64,000 nucleotides of DNA from assembly GCA_027449025.1 (NCBI GenBank), contig DAIDMK010000002.1:1-64000 (forward strand), in the 5' to 3' direction. How positions within the stretch are numbered: position 1 is the stretch's first letter; every line of letters begins with the position of its first letter. A program made the position numbers and the translations under genes. The stretch comes from Lutibacter sp. Lineage in GTDB: Bacteria > Bacteroidota > Bacteroidia > Flavobacteriales > Flavobacteriaceae. Below, one piece after another: positions 23,121 through 32,752 of the stretch. Under the pieces are notes generated by a model. The model ran no database searches. It was given only the letters and a program-made list of their open reading frames with translations, and was not told the DNA's origin.

Positions 23121-24095
23121 TTGATTAAAAAATTAAAAAAAATTAGTTTTATCACCCTCCCAATAGCCTTGGGAGTTTTTTTAATTTGGTATTCCGTTTC
23201 AAAATTTACACCATCCGACATCCAATCAATTAAAACATCGTTTGCAACTGCCAATTATTGGTGGGTGGTTTTGTCTTTGTTTTTCGGCGTTTTAAGTCAC
23301 TTGTCGCGCGCCTATCGTTGGCAATTTTTATTGGAACCATTGGGTTACAGGCCAAGGTTCGCCAATAGCGTTATGACTGTTTTAATTGCCTATTTACTCA
23401 ACCTGTTGATTCCGCGTTCAGGAGAAATTGCACGTGCCGTAAGCATCAAAAAGTACGAAAAAATTCCGTTTGAAACTGCCATAGGAACCATAGTTGCAGA
23501 GCGCGTTGCCGATGTAATTATGCTGCTTTCAATAACCGGAATTGCCTTTTTTTTACAAACCGAGTTGTTGGGAAGTTACCTGTTTAAAGAAAACGAGGAA
23601 AGCAGTATTTATCTTAAAATTACGTTTTTGGTGCTGTTTCCACTTTTAGGAATTGTGACTTATTATTTTCTCAAAAAATCCAGAAATCCTTTTATACAAA
23701 AAATATTTAAGTTCATTAAAGGCTTAATTGATGGTGTAAAAAGCATTATTACCATGAAAAAGAAATGGGCATTTATTTTTCACACTGTTTTTATATGGTT
23801 TATGTACGTGCTAATGTTTTACACGGTAACTTTTGCCCTGCCCGAAACAACAAACCTGCCTTTTGCAGCCATTATTGTGGCTTTTGTGGTTGGTGGTTTT
23901 AGCATGGCACTCACAAATGGCGGCTTGGGAACTTACCCCGTTTTTGTTGCAAGCGCCCTTATTTTATATCATATTGACGACAATCCTGCTCGCGCTTTCG
24001 GTTGGATTATGTGGACAGCCCAAACATTAATGGTAATTATTTTTGGAGGACTCTCCTTTTTGTTGATTCCAATCTACAATAGAAAACGCCACTAA
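23121..24095 (+). CDS. Lysylphosphatidylglycerol synthase TM-region family protein
   Basis: The 324-residue integral membrane protein has about eight transmembrane helices and the UPF0104/LPG_synthase_TM pattern: LSHLSRAYRWQFLLEPLGYRPRF, YLLNLLIPRSGEIARA, and a C-terminal NGGLGTYPVFVA. The soluble lysyl-transfer domain of MprF is absent, so lipid lysinylation is unlikely; a flippase or lipid-handling role is possible. Start is TTG at 23,121, 2 bp after the panD stop, so it is likely translated with the pan genes. Such proteins follow panD in many flavobacteria as I recall. Confidence 0.9.
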   Translation: MIKKLKKISFITLPIALGVFLIWYSVSKFTPSDIQSIKTSFATANYWWVVLSLFFGVLSHLSRAYRWQFLLEPLGYRPRFANSVMTVLIAYLLNLLIPRSGEIARAVSIKKYEKIPFETAIGTIVAERVADVIMLLSITGIAFFLQTELLGSYLFKENEESSIYLKITFLVLFPLLGIVTYYFLKKSRNPFIQKIFKFIKGLIDGVKSIITMKKKWAFIFHTVFIWFMYVLMFYTVTFALPETTNLPFAAIIVAFVVGGFSMALTNGGLGTYPVFVASALILYHIDDNPARAFGWIMWTAQTLMVIIFGGLSFLLIPIYNRKRH

Positions 24096-24481
24096 CAAAT
24101 CCTTAAAATGATATTTATTTTGGGTGTTACCGCTGAAAAAACAGTCGGGATTTTCATTTTAATCCACTGATAATCAAGACCGTTCAGGGCAACAACAAAC
24201 AAGCTCGAAAATCGGTGATTTCCACTTCAAACAAGATTCACTGAACTCTAAAACTAAATAGAAATAAGTGAAGTAATCCCTAATACTAGATGATTTATGA
24301 TATTAGAATTTAAAAAACTTAAAACTTTTTTAGCCCACTTTACTGTTTTTATTTGTGGTTAAAAAATTTTTTGGTTCAGCGTTTTTTATAATTTTTTCTT
24401 GCTTTTTATCATAGAATACACAAATTAAATCAATAATTATTGAACGAGTACTTGGTTCATTTATCTTAAAATAGTTCCAAA
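24096..24481. other. Gene-free stretch between convergent genes
   Basis: This 386-bp interval between convergent genes shows no ORF of interest and no strong T-tailed hairpin. It is AT-rich, with one slightly GC-richer portion at about 24,128-24,215. Confidence 0.3.
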
Positions 24482-26422
24482 TTACCTACTTATCAGGCTA
24501 AAATGACCTCGTTTTTCACTATAATTCCCATATTGGTCAGTATACTTCACCAGGTACCAGTAATCCGATGAGGGCAACATTTTGTTATTATAAAACCCAT
24601 CCCAGCCATCACCTGTTAAATCAACATCAGCAACCAATTTACCAAAACGATCAAAAATATAGATAGCTGATATTTGAACATTAATAAAATCGTTTCCAAG
24701 AATTTTCCATGTGTCGTTATGACCATCGCCATTGGGCGTAAAAAATTTGGGAAATCCCAATATGGCAATAGCTAATTTAGAAATGCTGCAGTTGGTTTTA
24801 TTGCGTAAATACAACGAATGTATTCCTGGCTCTAAGTGTTCAAAATAAGTTTCGTCCCCAAATTCCTCAAAACTATCAAGGCTAAATTCATAATTGGCAA
24901 TTTCCAGACTATTATTAATCGTTATCGTGTTGTTGTCAGAATCATCTACAATGCTAATGTCATTCAAATTTATTGGAGAAATTGGAGATATAGTATTTCC
25001 CAAGACTTCAAATTTCACCTCCTTTCTGGTTGGCGATGAGCAGCCATTTTCCGTTGCGTCAACATAGTATGTTGTTATGTTGGTTGTTGGTGTTATTGTG
25101 ATAGGGCTTCCTGTTTCAACAGGAATTCCTCCACTTTGTGTGGTGTACCAATTAATTGTTGCCGTTGTTGATGATGCCGTTGCGTTTAATGTTCTTGAAT
25201 TTCCTTCACAAATGGTAACATCTGGCGCTGAAATTATGAATGGAACAGCATAAACAGTTGCAGTTATGGGTGTTCTTTTTCCCGATAAACACCCGTTCAC
25301 CGATGCCAAAACATAATAGGTTGTGGTTGTTGAAAGCACTGGTGTTTTAAAATTAGGTTCTGAATATATTGGTGTTGTGTTGGTTGAAGAGTCAAACCAC
25401 AAAACTGTTGCTCCCAAGGTGGCAGTTGCCGATAAGTTAAGGGTTCCGTTACCACATCTTGAATCACTTACTGTAGTGCTAATAGCAGCCACAGAAATTT
25501 TTGTGCTTGCAGAAAGATTTAAAACAGGGTCACCAAGCATTCCGCCATATTCAACAACATAGCCCTTTGGTTGATAATCACCAGATGCTCCGCCAGTATT
25601 GCTTAAATCATTCCATGAGCCTAAAATGCCAACGCCTGGAGCAGTTACATGCGCATAATCTTCATCATCCAAATTATTTGGTTCACCAGTATTCCAAAAG
25701 GCAAAATTAGGTGTTGAGCCATTAGCCTTTCCATTCCAAAAAACAATACCATTTTCAGGCCCGGTTACCCATTTCCAAACACCTTCAGTTTCTGCGTCGC
25801 TGCCGCCAATCCACCCGGCACCTTGAGCCTGTTCGCCAGAAAGTTTTGCCTCATCGGAAGTGGTGATGGTTGCTAAATAGCCTTTTAATCCAAAATAAGT
25901 TCTTGCTTCGGCTGCGGTCTTTGCGCTTTTCCAGGTAATTCCTATTGCTGCAACATATTCGTAAAAATGACCTGTTGACGGCAAATAATTGGCATCTCCA
26001 ATTGTAAAGGAAAAAGATTTTTCGCCCGACACCAACAAAGAACTGCTTTCAAAAATAACATCCTTAACAGCTGAAATAATATCAACATAAGTTGCGGACC
26101 CAGAACCTGAATTTTTTAGGGTTAATTTTCCTTCAGAAGCACTCCAAGATGTTGTGATATTTGGATGTAACCCCAAAGGAAGGGTTAGTTTGTCTTCGCC
26201 GTTTTTATATCCTTCAGATATCTGAATGTAGAAAGCATCAACAGTGGCATCATCAGGATCTGTAATATCAAAAGAAGTAACCACCTTCATTTGGCTTAAC
26301 GGACAATAAATTTGATCTCCAGTTGCTGTAATAGTTGGAGCAATATTTTCTGACCAGCTGTGATTCGTTAGCAATAACATCAACAAAGAAAAAAATAAGA
26401 TGAGGTGCTTTTTGAAATACAT
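24482..26422 (-). CDS. Secreted C-type lectin-like protein with T9SS type B sorting domain
   Basis: The 646-residue exported protein begins with a signal peptide (LILFFSLLMLLLTNHSWS). A C-type lectin-like region lies at about 150-300 (ITWKSAKTAAEARTYFG, WIGGSDAETEGVWKWVTG, NTGEPNNLDDEDYAHV). Two Ig-like repeats follow, with paired blocks WFDSST..TPIYSEPNF and WYTTQSGGIPVETGSP. The C-terminal gliding-motility-associated domain begins FPKFFTPNGDGHNDTWKI and ends with YWYLVKYTDQYGNYSEKRG. This domain is the type B signal for the type IX secretion system, so the protein should reach the cell surface. The likely role is glycan or surface adhesion. Confidence 0.92.
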   Translation of the reverse strand: MYFKKHLILFFSLLMLLLTNHSWSENIAPTITATGDQIYCPLSQMKVVTSFDITDPDDATVDAFYIQISEGYKNGEDKLTLPLGLHPNITTSWSASEGKLTLKNSGSGSATYVDIISAVKDVIFESSSLLVSGEKSFSFTIGDANYLPSTGHFYEYVAAIGITWKSAKTAAEARTYFGLKGYLATITTSDEAKLSGEQAQGAGWIGGSDAETEGVWKWVTGPENGIVFWNGKANGSTPNFAFWNTGEPNNLDDEDYAHVTAPGVGILGSWNDLSNTGGASGDYQPKGYVVEYGGMLGDPVLNLSASTKISVAAISTTVSDSRCGNGTLNLSATATLGATVLWFDSSTNTTPIYSEPNFKTPVLSTTTTYYVLASVNGCLSGKRTPITATVYAVPFIISAPDVTICEGNSRTLNATASSTTATINWYTTQSGGIPVETGSPITITPTTNITTYYVDATENGCSSPTRKEVKFEVLGNTISPISPINLNDISIVDDSDNNTITINNSLEIANYEFSLDSFEEFGDETYFEHLEPGIHSLYLRNKTNCSISKLAIAILGFPKFFTPNGDGHNDTWKILGNDFINVQISAIYIFDRFGKLVADVDLTGDGWDGFYNNKMLPSSDYWYLVKYTDQYGNYSEKRGHFSLISR

Positions 26423-26656
26423 TCAGGATGGGGCTTCTTTATTAAAACACAAAAATAAGCAAATGTTTTATTGAGAAGGTGTATTTAGATTTAAAAAATT
26501 GAATTAATTCCTAATAAATTATTAAAGTTCAGTGGTGTAGAAGTCTTAGTTAGTAATTTTTCCACCTAATTTTTACCGCTTAAAAACACGTTAATTCCAA
26601 GTGGAATTCAGGCAATACACTAAAACTGTCTTTTTAGGTAAAACAGAACGGGTGAA

Positions 26657-26809
26657 TTATGAATCCCCACGTTGCTTTAAATAATCGGTTTTGTCAATTA
26701 ACAAATTAGGGCGTTGGTTGGTTAGTGGATTTAAATAATTTTCAAAATCAATTAGATTTGGGTGCTTCAAATTTTTAGAATATTTTGCATTCCAAGATTG
26801 ATGAGTCAC
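26657..26809 (-). CDS. Possible 50-residue protein
   Basis: A minus-strand frame from GTG at 26,809 reads THQSWNAKYSKNLKHPNLID, then FENYLNPLTNQRPNLL, then IDKTDYLKQRGDS. It lies just after the CorA stop in the transcribed direction, in a 394-bp interval that otherwise holds nothing. The composition (no rare-residue clusters, a repeated N-L-L/I pattern, basic N-terminus) looks like a protein rather than noise. There is no ATG and no clear ribosome site; the family is unknown to me. Confidence 0.4.
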   Translation of the reverse strand: MTHQSWNAKYSKNLKHPNLIDFENYLNPLTNQRPNLLIDKTDYLKQRGDS

Positions 26810-26816
26810 CTTTTTG

Positions 26817-27881
26817 CTAAAGCCACTTTTTCTTTTTAAAATAGAAAACCATTGAAATGGCTAAAACCAACATAAAGCCCAACATAATAAAATAACTATT
26901 TTCATAATGAAGCTCAGGAAGATTGTCGAAATTGGTTCCGTAAACACCTGCAATAAATGTTAGCGGAATAAAAATTACGGAGAAAACTGTTAAAAATTTA
27001 ATGATGTCATTTAATTTACTACTGATGGTTGTGTGATATATCATAAGTTGATCGGATAAAATTTCACGATAACTTTCTAACGATTCAAGTGCTTGATTGA
27101 GGTTGTTTTTTAAATCTTCGAAATGAACTGACACGTTATCTTCAAATAAATCTGAATCTAATTTTAATAATTCCATGACAATTTCCCGGCATGGTTTAAT
27201 GGATTTGTGCAAATAAATAATTTCTTTTTTAAAATTATTTATTTCTTCCAAGATATTTTCGTGTGAATTATTCAGTAAATGTATCTCCAAAGATTCAATT
27301 TTTTCACCAATTTGACTGATGATATAATTGTAATTATCAAAAACAATATCCATAAGTGCAAAAGTCAGATAATCGGTTTGGGAATTACGAATTCTTCTTT
27401 TGTTTTTTCGCATTCGTTCTCTTACTGGATCAAAAACGTCGCCTATTTTTTCTTGGAATAAAAGTAGAATATGCTCTTTAACTATAATTACGATATTTTC
27501 TGAAGAAATATAGTTTCGTTTTTCATCAAACTGCAACATTTTAAAAGAAATATAAATACAATTATCATATTCCTGAATTTTTGGGCGGGCATGTGTATTC
27601 ATAACATCGGCAAGAATCAAGGAATCCAACTCAAACTGTGTCGCAATCTCATCCATTATTTTTACATCATGCAAACCATAAATATTGAGCCAGGTAGTTG
27701 TTGCAGTTTTATTAAATTTCACAACTTCACTTACGTCTTTTGCCTTAAATTCATCAAGATTTTCAGAATCGTAATCAATCACTTCCAACAAAACAACATC
27801 ACTTTTTTGCTCTCCTCTAAATTGAATTGCATGTGGAGACAATCCTATATGCTCTTTTTTTGATTTTAAATATCTTGCCAT
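26817..27881 (-). CDS. corA: CorA-like magnesium/cobalt transporter
   Basis: The protein has 354 residues from the ATG at 27,881 (MARYLKSKKEHIGLSPH); an upstream in-frame start at 27,941 would add 20 residues and is less likely. The family C-terminus has two transmembrane helices (LTVFSVIFIPLTFIAGVYG, then YFIMLGFMLVLAISMVFYF) joined by YGTNFDNLPEL, where CorA has the YGMNF loop; T replaces M. The N-terminal part is the cytoplasmic funnel. The pentameric channel imports Mg2+ or exports divalent ions. It stands alone with no obvious operon. Confidence 0.9.
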   Translation of the reverse strand: MARYLKSKKEHIGLSPHAIQFRGEQKSDVVLLEVIDYDSENLDEFKAKDVSEVVKFNKTATTTWLNIYGLHDVKIMDEIATQFELDSLILADVMNTHARPKIQEYDNCIYISFKMLQFDEKRNYISSENIVIIVKEHILLLFQEKIGDVFDPVRERMRKNKRRIRNSQTDYLTFALMDIVFDNYNYIISQIGEKIESLEIHLLNNSHENILEEINNFKKEIIYLHKSIKPCREIVMELLKLDSDLFEDNVSVHFEDLKNNLNQALESLESYREILSDQLMIYHTTISSKLNDIIKFLTVFSVIFIPLTFIAGVYGTNFDNLPELHYENSYFIMLGFMLVLAISMVFYFKKKKWL

Positions 27882-28061
27882 AGTATGCGATTTTAGTATT
27901 GCTCTAGAAAATAACAATTTTAATATCAAGCGAATATCCAATGAATCTTAAAGGATATCATTCACTTAACTATAAGTTGAAATTTCTTAGGCTTTCAAAA
28001 AAAGAAAGCATTTAAAATTAGTGATTTTAATTTAAAGGCTTTTCTTAGATGTTAAAAAAAA

Positions 28062-29606
28062 TTATTTTGGGGCAACCGTTTTTTTAGTTAACTCATATAA
28101 ATCATTGCGTCTGTCTTTCAAATTACGCACACTTCCAAACTGATTTAGTTCGCGAAGCATATTAATATCTACATCGGCAATTAGGATCATTTCAGTATTT
28201 GGCGTTGCTTCCGCTTTCACTCCGTTAGACGGAAACGCAAAATCACAAGGGGTAAAAACCATGGATTGCGCATATTGAATATCCATGTTTTGAACCTTTG
28301 GTAAGTTGCCTACGCTTCCAGCAATTGCAACATAACATTCGTTTTCAATAGCTCTTGCCATACAGCAGTTTCTAACTCTTGAATAGCCGTTTTGTGTATC
28401 GGTTAAAAAGGGAACAAATAAGATATTCATGCCTTCATCAGCTAAAATTCTGCTCAATTCAGGGAATTCAGAATCATAACAAATTAAAATCCCAATTTTA
28501 CCGCAGTCGGTATCAAATGCTTTAAGTTGGCTTCCGCCTTGTAATCCCCAAACCTTCACTTCATTTGGGGTTATATGAAGTTTTTCATAGCGCTCTGTAG
28601 TACCATCTCTTCTGCATAAATAACCGGCATTATACAGATGTCCGTCAACTACTTCGGGCATACTTCCCGAAATGATATTGATATTATAGGATATAGCCAA
28701 TTGAGAAAGTTTTTCAATAATCGGAGTCGTATATTTGGCAAGTTCCCTAATGGCTTCTGCTTCCGACAAGTGGTTGCTTTCAGCCATCAACGGCGCATTA
28801 AAATACTCGGGGAACAAAGCGAAATCTGATCGATATCCAGAAAGGGATTCTACAAAAAATTCCACTTGGTTCATCATTTCATCAAAATCTTTATAAGGAC
28901 GCATTTGCCATTGCACCAAGCCTAACCTTACAATATCCTTCTTTACAAGTGCTTTTTTTGTTGGTTTTTGGTAATAAATATTATCCCATTCCAACAGTAC
29001 AGCGAACTCATTTGAAGATTTGTCACCTTTCAAATATCCTTTTATAACCTTAGTTGGGTGAAAATCATTAGAGATTTGAAAATTTAAAACAGGGTCATGA
29101 ATTTCTTTAATCTTTACTTTTTCAATGTATTCTTTTGGAGTTAATTGATCGGAATATTTAAAGTAGTTGGGAATTCTTCCCCCAAATGCAATTCCCCTAA
29201 GGTTTAGCCGTTCACAAAGTTCTTTTCTGTAATCATATAACCTTCTTCCCAAACGCAATCCACGATATTCGGGTCTTAAAAAAACATCAATTCCGTAAAG
29301 AACGTCTCCATCCTCGGAATGCGTACTAAATGTATAATTCCCGGTTAATTCTGAATAGGTGCTATGGTGGTCAAATTCAGCATAATCAACAATAATGGAC
29401 AATGCGCAACCTACAAATTCATTGTTAATTTTTATCACCACCTGACCCTCAGGAAAAATTTTGATAAGTTTTTCAATTTGCTCCTTTTCCCAAATGGAAT
29501 CTGGCATGGTAACATAAGCGGCGGTCATGGCTTCTTTAAAAGCTGGATAATCTTCAGGTTTTAAAAAGAGTAACTCTATATTTTCTATATTTTCTATTTT
29601 TTTCAT
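28062..29606 (-). CDS. GNAT acetyltransferase-carbon/nitrogen hydrolase fusion
   Basis: The protein has 514 residues from the ATG at 29,606 (MKKIENIENIELLFLKPED). An earlier frame start at 29,657 only adds a hydrophobic prefix that is not supported. The N-terminal GNAT domain is at about 1-215 (DVFLRPEYRGLRLGRRLYDY). The nitrilase domain from about 225 has the Glu-Lys-Cys triad: E in ALFPEYFNAPL, K in YEKLHITPNEV, and C in ILICYDSEFPELSRI. The fusion probably acylates and hydrolyses an amide, but the substrate is unknown. The family is common in Bacteroidetes. Confidence 0.9.
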   Translation of the reverse strand: MKKIENIENIELLFLKPEDYPAFKEAMTAAYVTMPDSIWEKEQIEKLIKIFPEGQVVIKINNEFVGCALSIIVDYAEFDHHSTYSELTGNYTFSTHSEDGDVLYGIDVFLRPEYRGLRLGRRLYDYRKELCERLNLRGIAFGGRIPNYFKYSDQLTPKEYIEKVKIKEIHDPVLNFQISNDFHPTKVIKGYLKGDKSSNEFAVLLEWDNIYYQKPTKKALVKKDIVRLGLVQWQMRPYKDFDEMMNQVEFFVESLSGYRSDFALFPEYFNAPLMAESNHLSEAEAIRELAKYTTPIIEKLSQLAISYNINIISGSMPEVVDGHLYNAGYLCRRDGTTERYEKLHITPNEVKVWGLQGGSQLKAFDTDCGKIGILICYDSEFPELSRILADEGMNILFVPFLTDTQNGYSRVRNCCMARAIENECYVAIAGSVGNLPKVQNMDIQYAQSMVFTPCDFAFPSNGVKAEATPNTEMILIADVDINMLRELNQFGSVRNLKDRRNDLYELTKKTVAPK

Positions 29607-29827
29607 ATTTGAGTATTGGATTTTTAGCCCTTGTTTAAAAAATAAATCAACAGCCAATATTGTTCAAAATATTTAATTTTTTAGAGGTATATTTAAAAGT
29701 GTAAGATAATTAATTTCAATATATCAATGTTTATTTTAGGGTTCTTAAATTGTTTTGCTGTAGAAAAAAGCAAATTCATTAAGGATAAATATATCGTCCC
29801 AACCATCGAGTAAAAAATATATTTTTA

Positions 29828-29843
29828 TGGAGAAGATCGGGCT
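29828..29843 (-). repeat. 16-bp copy of the tRNA-Ala 3' end
   Basis: TGGAGAAGATCGGGCT occurs here and again at 29,926-29,941, where it is the acceptor and T-arm end of tRNA-Ala. The two copies are direct repeats 98 bp apart. The DNA between them (29,844-29,925) shows no gene. It may be the scar of an integrated element that has been lost. Confidence 0.5.
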
Positions 29844-29925
29844 TCCCTCGACACGCTTATCTTGATCTTTATTCAATGGCTCGGGATAAACTTCTCGCCC
29901 CACTAAAATTCGATATACAATTATG

Positions 29926-29999
29926 TGGAGAAGATCGGGCTCGAACCGACGACCTCTTGGCTGCCAGCCAAGCGCTCTAGCCAACTGAGCTACATCCCC
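29926..29999 (-). tRNA. tRNA-Ala (anticodon GGC)
   Basis: The minus strand folds into a cloverleaf: acceptor GGGGATG against CTTCTCC with G3.T70, the alanine identity pair; D arm TAGCTCAGTTGGCTAGAG; anticodon stem CTTGG/CCAAG with loop CTGGCAG, anticodon GGC; T arm with GGTTCGAGCC. The discriminator is A and no CCA is encoded. The anticodon reads GCC codons. Confidence 0.95.
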
Positions 30000-30257
30000 A
30001 ATTTTTTAATTTTTCAGCCGGTGGCCTTCGGTCTGAAACTTCAATATAAAATATGCAAAAGCAATACTTTAAATCGAATGGCGCAAAAGTACATAAATTT
30101 TTTAAATGTGTTTTAAATTTTTTTATGGTTCTTATGCATCAAATTTATAAAAAGAATAAAAAATTCGTTAAAGATTTGTTGCCCTATACTTTTTATTAGC
30201 CAAACCTTTAAATTTTTGTGACACCTTAACAACTTCTAAAAATTATTATAGAGGGTA

Positions 30258-30291
30258 TTGCCTATAAAAGTCTATTTTTCATGTAAATTTG
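30258..30291 (+). promoter_or_regulatory. Promoter of the OsmC-family gene
   Basis: The -7 box TAAATTTG at 30,284-30,291 and a -33-like TTG at 30,258-30,260 fit the Bacteroidetes consensus. Transcription would start at about 30,297, upstream of the ATG at 30,313. This argues against a start at 30,289. Confidence 0.6.
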
Positions 30292-30312
30292 CAAATAAAT
30301 TATAAAATAATT

Positions 30313-30732
30313 ATGATCAATAAAATTGAAGTAAATTGGAAAGGTGAAATGCTTTTTGAATCGGTAGCTCCAGAAGGCAATGTAATGATTGATGCCGCTG
30401 AAGATGTTGGCGGACAAGGGAAAGGATTGCGCCCAAAAGCGATGATGTTAACTTCTTTGGCGGGTTGTACAGCAATGGACGTAGCTTCATTATTGAAAAA
30501 AATGCGTGCTGAAGTAGCCGATTTTAAAATTGAAGTTGAAGCAAATCTTACTGATGAAAACCCTAAATACTATGATAAGGTAAAAGTTATCTACAAATTT
30601 TATGACAAGAGCTTTCAAAAAGACAAAATTGAAAAATCGGTAAACCTTTCTGTTGAACGCTACTGCGGCGTTTTTGCAATGTTTCGTAAATTTTCTGATA
30701 TTTCGCACGAAATTCAATATATAGAGCAATAA
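30313..30732 (+). CDS. OsmC-family protein
   Basis: The protein has 139 residues from the ATG at 30,313, chosen because the promoter TAAATTTG ends at 30,291 and the first codons then read MINKIEVNWKGEMLFESV. OsmC/Ohr proteins are peroxide-reducing enzymes with two conserved cysteines, visible here as the C in LAGCTAMDV and the C in YCGVFAMF. The length is typical. It stands alone, with a GC-rich repeat element (30,734-30,757) following its stop. The role is probably resistance to organic or hydrogen peroxide. Confidence 0.92.
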   Translation: MINKIEVNWKGEMLFESVAPEGNVMIDAAEDVGGQGKGLRPKAMMLTSLAGCTAMDVASLLKKMRAEVADFKIEVEANLTDENPKYYDKVKVIYKFYDKSFQKDKIEKSVNLSVERYCGVFAMFRKFSDISHEIQYIEQ

Positions 30733-30733
30733 A

Positions 30734-30757
30734 GCCCCCTAACTCCCGAGGGGAATT
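30734..30757 (+). repeat. REP-like GC-rich intergenic repeat, copy 1
   Basis: GCCCCCTAACTCCCGAGGGG followed by AATT has an almost exact counterpart in the opposite orientation at 63,414-63,436 (GCCCCCTAACCCCGGAGGGA followed by ATT). Elements of this shape recur in Bacteroidetes genomes between genes. Confidence 0.6.
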
Positions 30758-30877
30758 ATTGTTGAAAAGCCAAAGTAGGAGCAGGTTCTGCCTATCTGGA
30801 TTATTATTTAAAGGAAACCAAAACATTAAAATAACAACAATCTAAAATTTGTTTACTTTTGAAGAAAAAGCAATGCT

Positions 30878-32578
30878 ATGCGATGGAAATTAAAGTCTGA
30901 AACAAATAAGGAAATCACTTCAAAATTAGCCAAGGATTTAGGAATAGAATATACCTTGGCAAAACTGCTGGTTCAACGAAATATAGAAACTTATGACCAA
31001 GCAAAAGCCTTTTTTCGCCCCAATTTAAAAGACCTCCACAATCCTTTTTTGATGAAGGATATGGATAAAGCGCTTGCGCGCATTGAAGAAGCAATTGCTG
31101 AAAATGAAAATATTTTAATTTATGGCGATTATGATGTGGATGGCACCACCTCCGTTTCCATGCTTTCCGCTTATCTAAAAACATTTTATCCAAATATAGC
31201 GACTTATATTCCGGATAGATATGCCGAAGGTTATGGCGTTTCTTATCTTGGAATCGATTTTGCGCACGACAATAATTTCTCTTTAATTATTGCATTGGAT
31301 TGTGGCATAAAAGCCATTGATAAAGTAAATTATGCCAAAGAAAAAGACATCGATTTTATCATTTGCGACCACCACCGTCCGGGAAATGAAATTCCGGATG
31401 CTGTGGCTGTTTTAGACCCAAAACGTGTTGATTGTGAATATCCTTATAAAGAATTGTGCGGTTGCGGAGTCGGATTCAAATTAATTCAGGCTTTGGCAAG
31501 CACAAGAAACCAAACTATTGACGACTTGGTTCCTTATCTCGATTTGGTGGCTACAGCCATTGCCGCAGATATTGTTCCAATCACCGGAGAAAACAGAATA
31601 TTGGCCTATTTTGGGTTGAAGGTGATTAATTCCAATCCGAGAAACGGCATAAAAGCGATGATTCACCAACTCAAAAAGAAAGAATTAAACATTACCGATG
31701 TGGTGTTTATTATCGCACCAAGAATTAATGCCGCTGGAAGAATTAAACATGGAAATTACGCCGTTGAGTTGTTAACAGAACTTGATTTTGATTCGGCGGT
31801 TAAATTTGCTTTGGAAATAGAACAAAACAATAATGACAGGAAAGATTTGGATAAATTAATCACTAGTGAAGCTTTGCTCCAAATCGAAGCAAATAAGGAA
31901 CAGGATAATTATTCAACAGTGGTTTATGCCGAAAATTGGCACAAAGGCGTTATTGGCATTGTGGCTTCCAGGCTCATAGAAACTTATTACAAACCAACCT
32001 TGGTTTTTACAAAAAGCGGTGATAAGCTGGCGGCATCGGCGCGTTCTGTTAAAGGATATGATGTATATGAAGCGCTGGAGCAATGTTCGGAATTTATTGA
32101 ACAGTTTGGCGGACATAAATATGCGGCCGGACTTACCTTAAAAGAAGAAAATTATCAAAATTTCAAGAATAAGTTTGAAGAGGTTGTTGCAGCAACTTTG
32201 CCTGAGGAATTACGAATACCTGAAATTGCTATTGATGCGGAAATAAGCCTTTCAGAAATTACACCAAAATTCTACAGAATCATGAATCAATTGTCGCCTT
32301 TTGGCCCTCAAAACATGAAACCCATTTTTATGTGTGGTGGTTTGCGCGACAACGGCTACGGCAAAAAAGTAGGTTCTGATGAAACACATTTAAAATTGAA
32401 TATTTTTGAAGGCACCAACCAAACAACCTACAACGCCATCGGTTTTGGCATGGGCGATAAACATGAGATTACACAAAATAAAAATGCGTTTAAAGCGGCT
32501 TTTTGTATCGATGAAAATGAATGGAATGGCTATAAAACATTGCAACTTTTACTAAAGGATATTGCAGTTGAAAGCTAG
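30878..32578 (+). CDS. recJ: Single-stranded-DNA-specific exonuclease
   Basis: The 566-residue DHH phosphoesterase degrades single-stranded DNA from the 5' end in recombination and repair. Motifs: ILIYGDYDVDGTTSVSML (about 88-105), DCGIKAIDK and FIICDHHRPGNEIPDAVAVL for the DHH core, then RINAAGRIKH, and the DHHA1 motif QFGGHKYAAGL. The C-terminal OB-like part is present (FGPQNMKPIFMCGG). Length is as expected for RecJ. A TACTTTTG promoter box lies at 30,854. It is not linked to another repair gene. Confidence 0.97.
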   Translation: MRWKLKSETNKEITSKLAKDLGIEYTLAKLLVQRNIETYDQAKAFFRPNLKDLHNPFLMKDMDKALARIEEAIAENENILIYGDYDVDGTTSVSMLSAYLKTFYPNIATYIPDRYAEGYGVSYLGIDFAHDNNFSLIIALDCGIKAIDKVNYAKEKDIDFIICDHHRPGNEIPDAVAVLDPKRVDCEYPYKELCGCGVGFKLIQALASTRNQTIDDLVPYLDLVATAIAADIVPITGENRILAYFGLKVINSNPRNGIKAMIHQLKKKELNITDVVFIIAPRINAAGRIKHGNYAVELLTELDFDSAVKFALEIEQNNNDRKDLDKLITSEALLQIEANKEQDNYSTVVYAENWHKGVIGIVASRLIETYYKPTLVFTKSGDKLAASARSVKGYDVYEALEQCSEFIEQFGGHKYAAGLTLKEENYQNFKNKFEEVVAATLPEELRIPEIAIDAEISLSEITPKFYRIMNQLSPFGPQNMKPIFMCGGLRDNGYGKKVGSDETHLKLNIFEGTNQTTYNAIGFGMGDKHEITQNKNAFKAAFCIDENEWNGYKTLQLLLKDIAVES

Positions 32579-32752
32579 AAGTCAGAAATTTTATTTTACT
32601 AGATATTCTTGTTCTAAAACATCTGGTAGAATAAAAAATCACGTATTATTCTATTCTTTTATAAAGTCAATTTTCGTTTTTTATAGGTTTAGTTGCTATA
32701 ATTATTTCCTTTAATATTTGAAAACTATTTTGTAGTCTTTTTATCGCTTAAC

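Noticed and set aside
29745-29984. ORF on the minus strand overlapping tRNA-Ala
   Set aside because: It runs through the tRNA gene, so it is a shadow of a non-coding gene.
30289-30312. TTG at 30,289 as start of the OsmC gene
   Set aside because: It overlaps the -7 box (30,284-30,291), so a transcript could not include it. The ATG at 30,313 fits the family.
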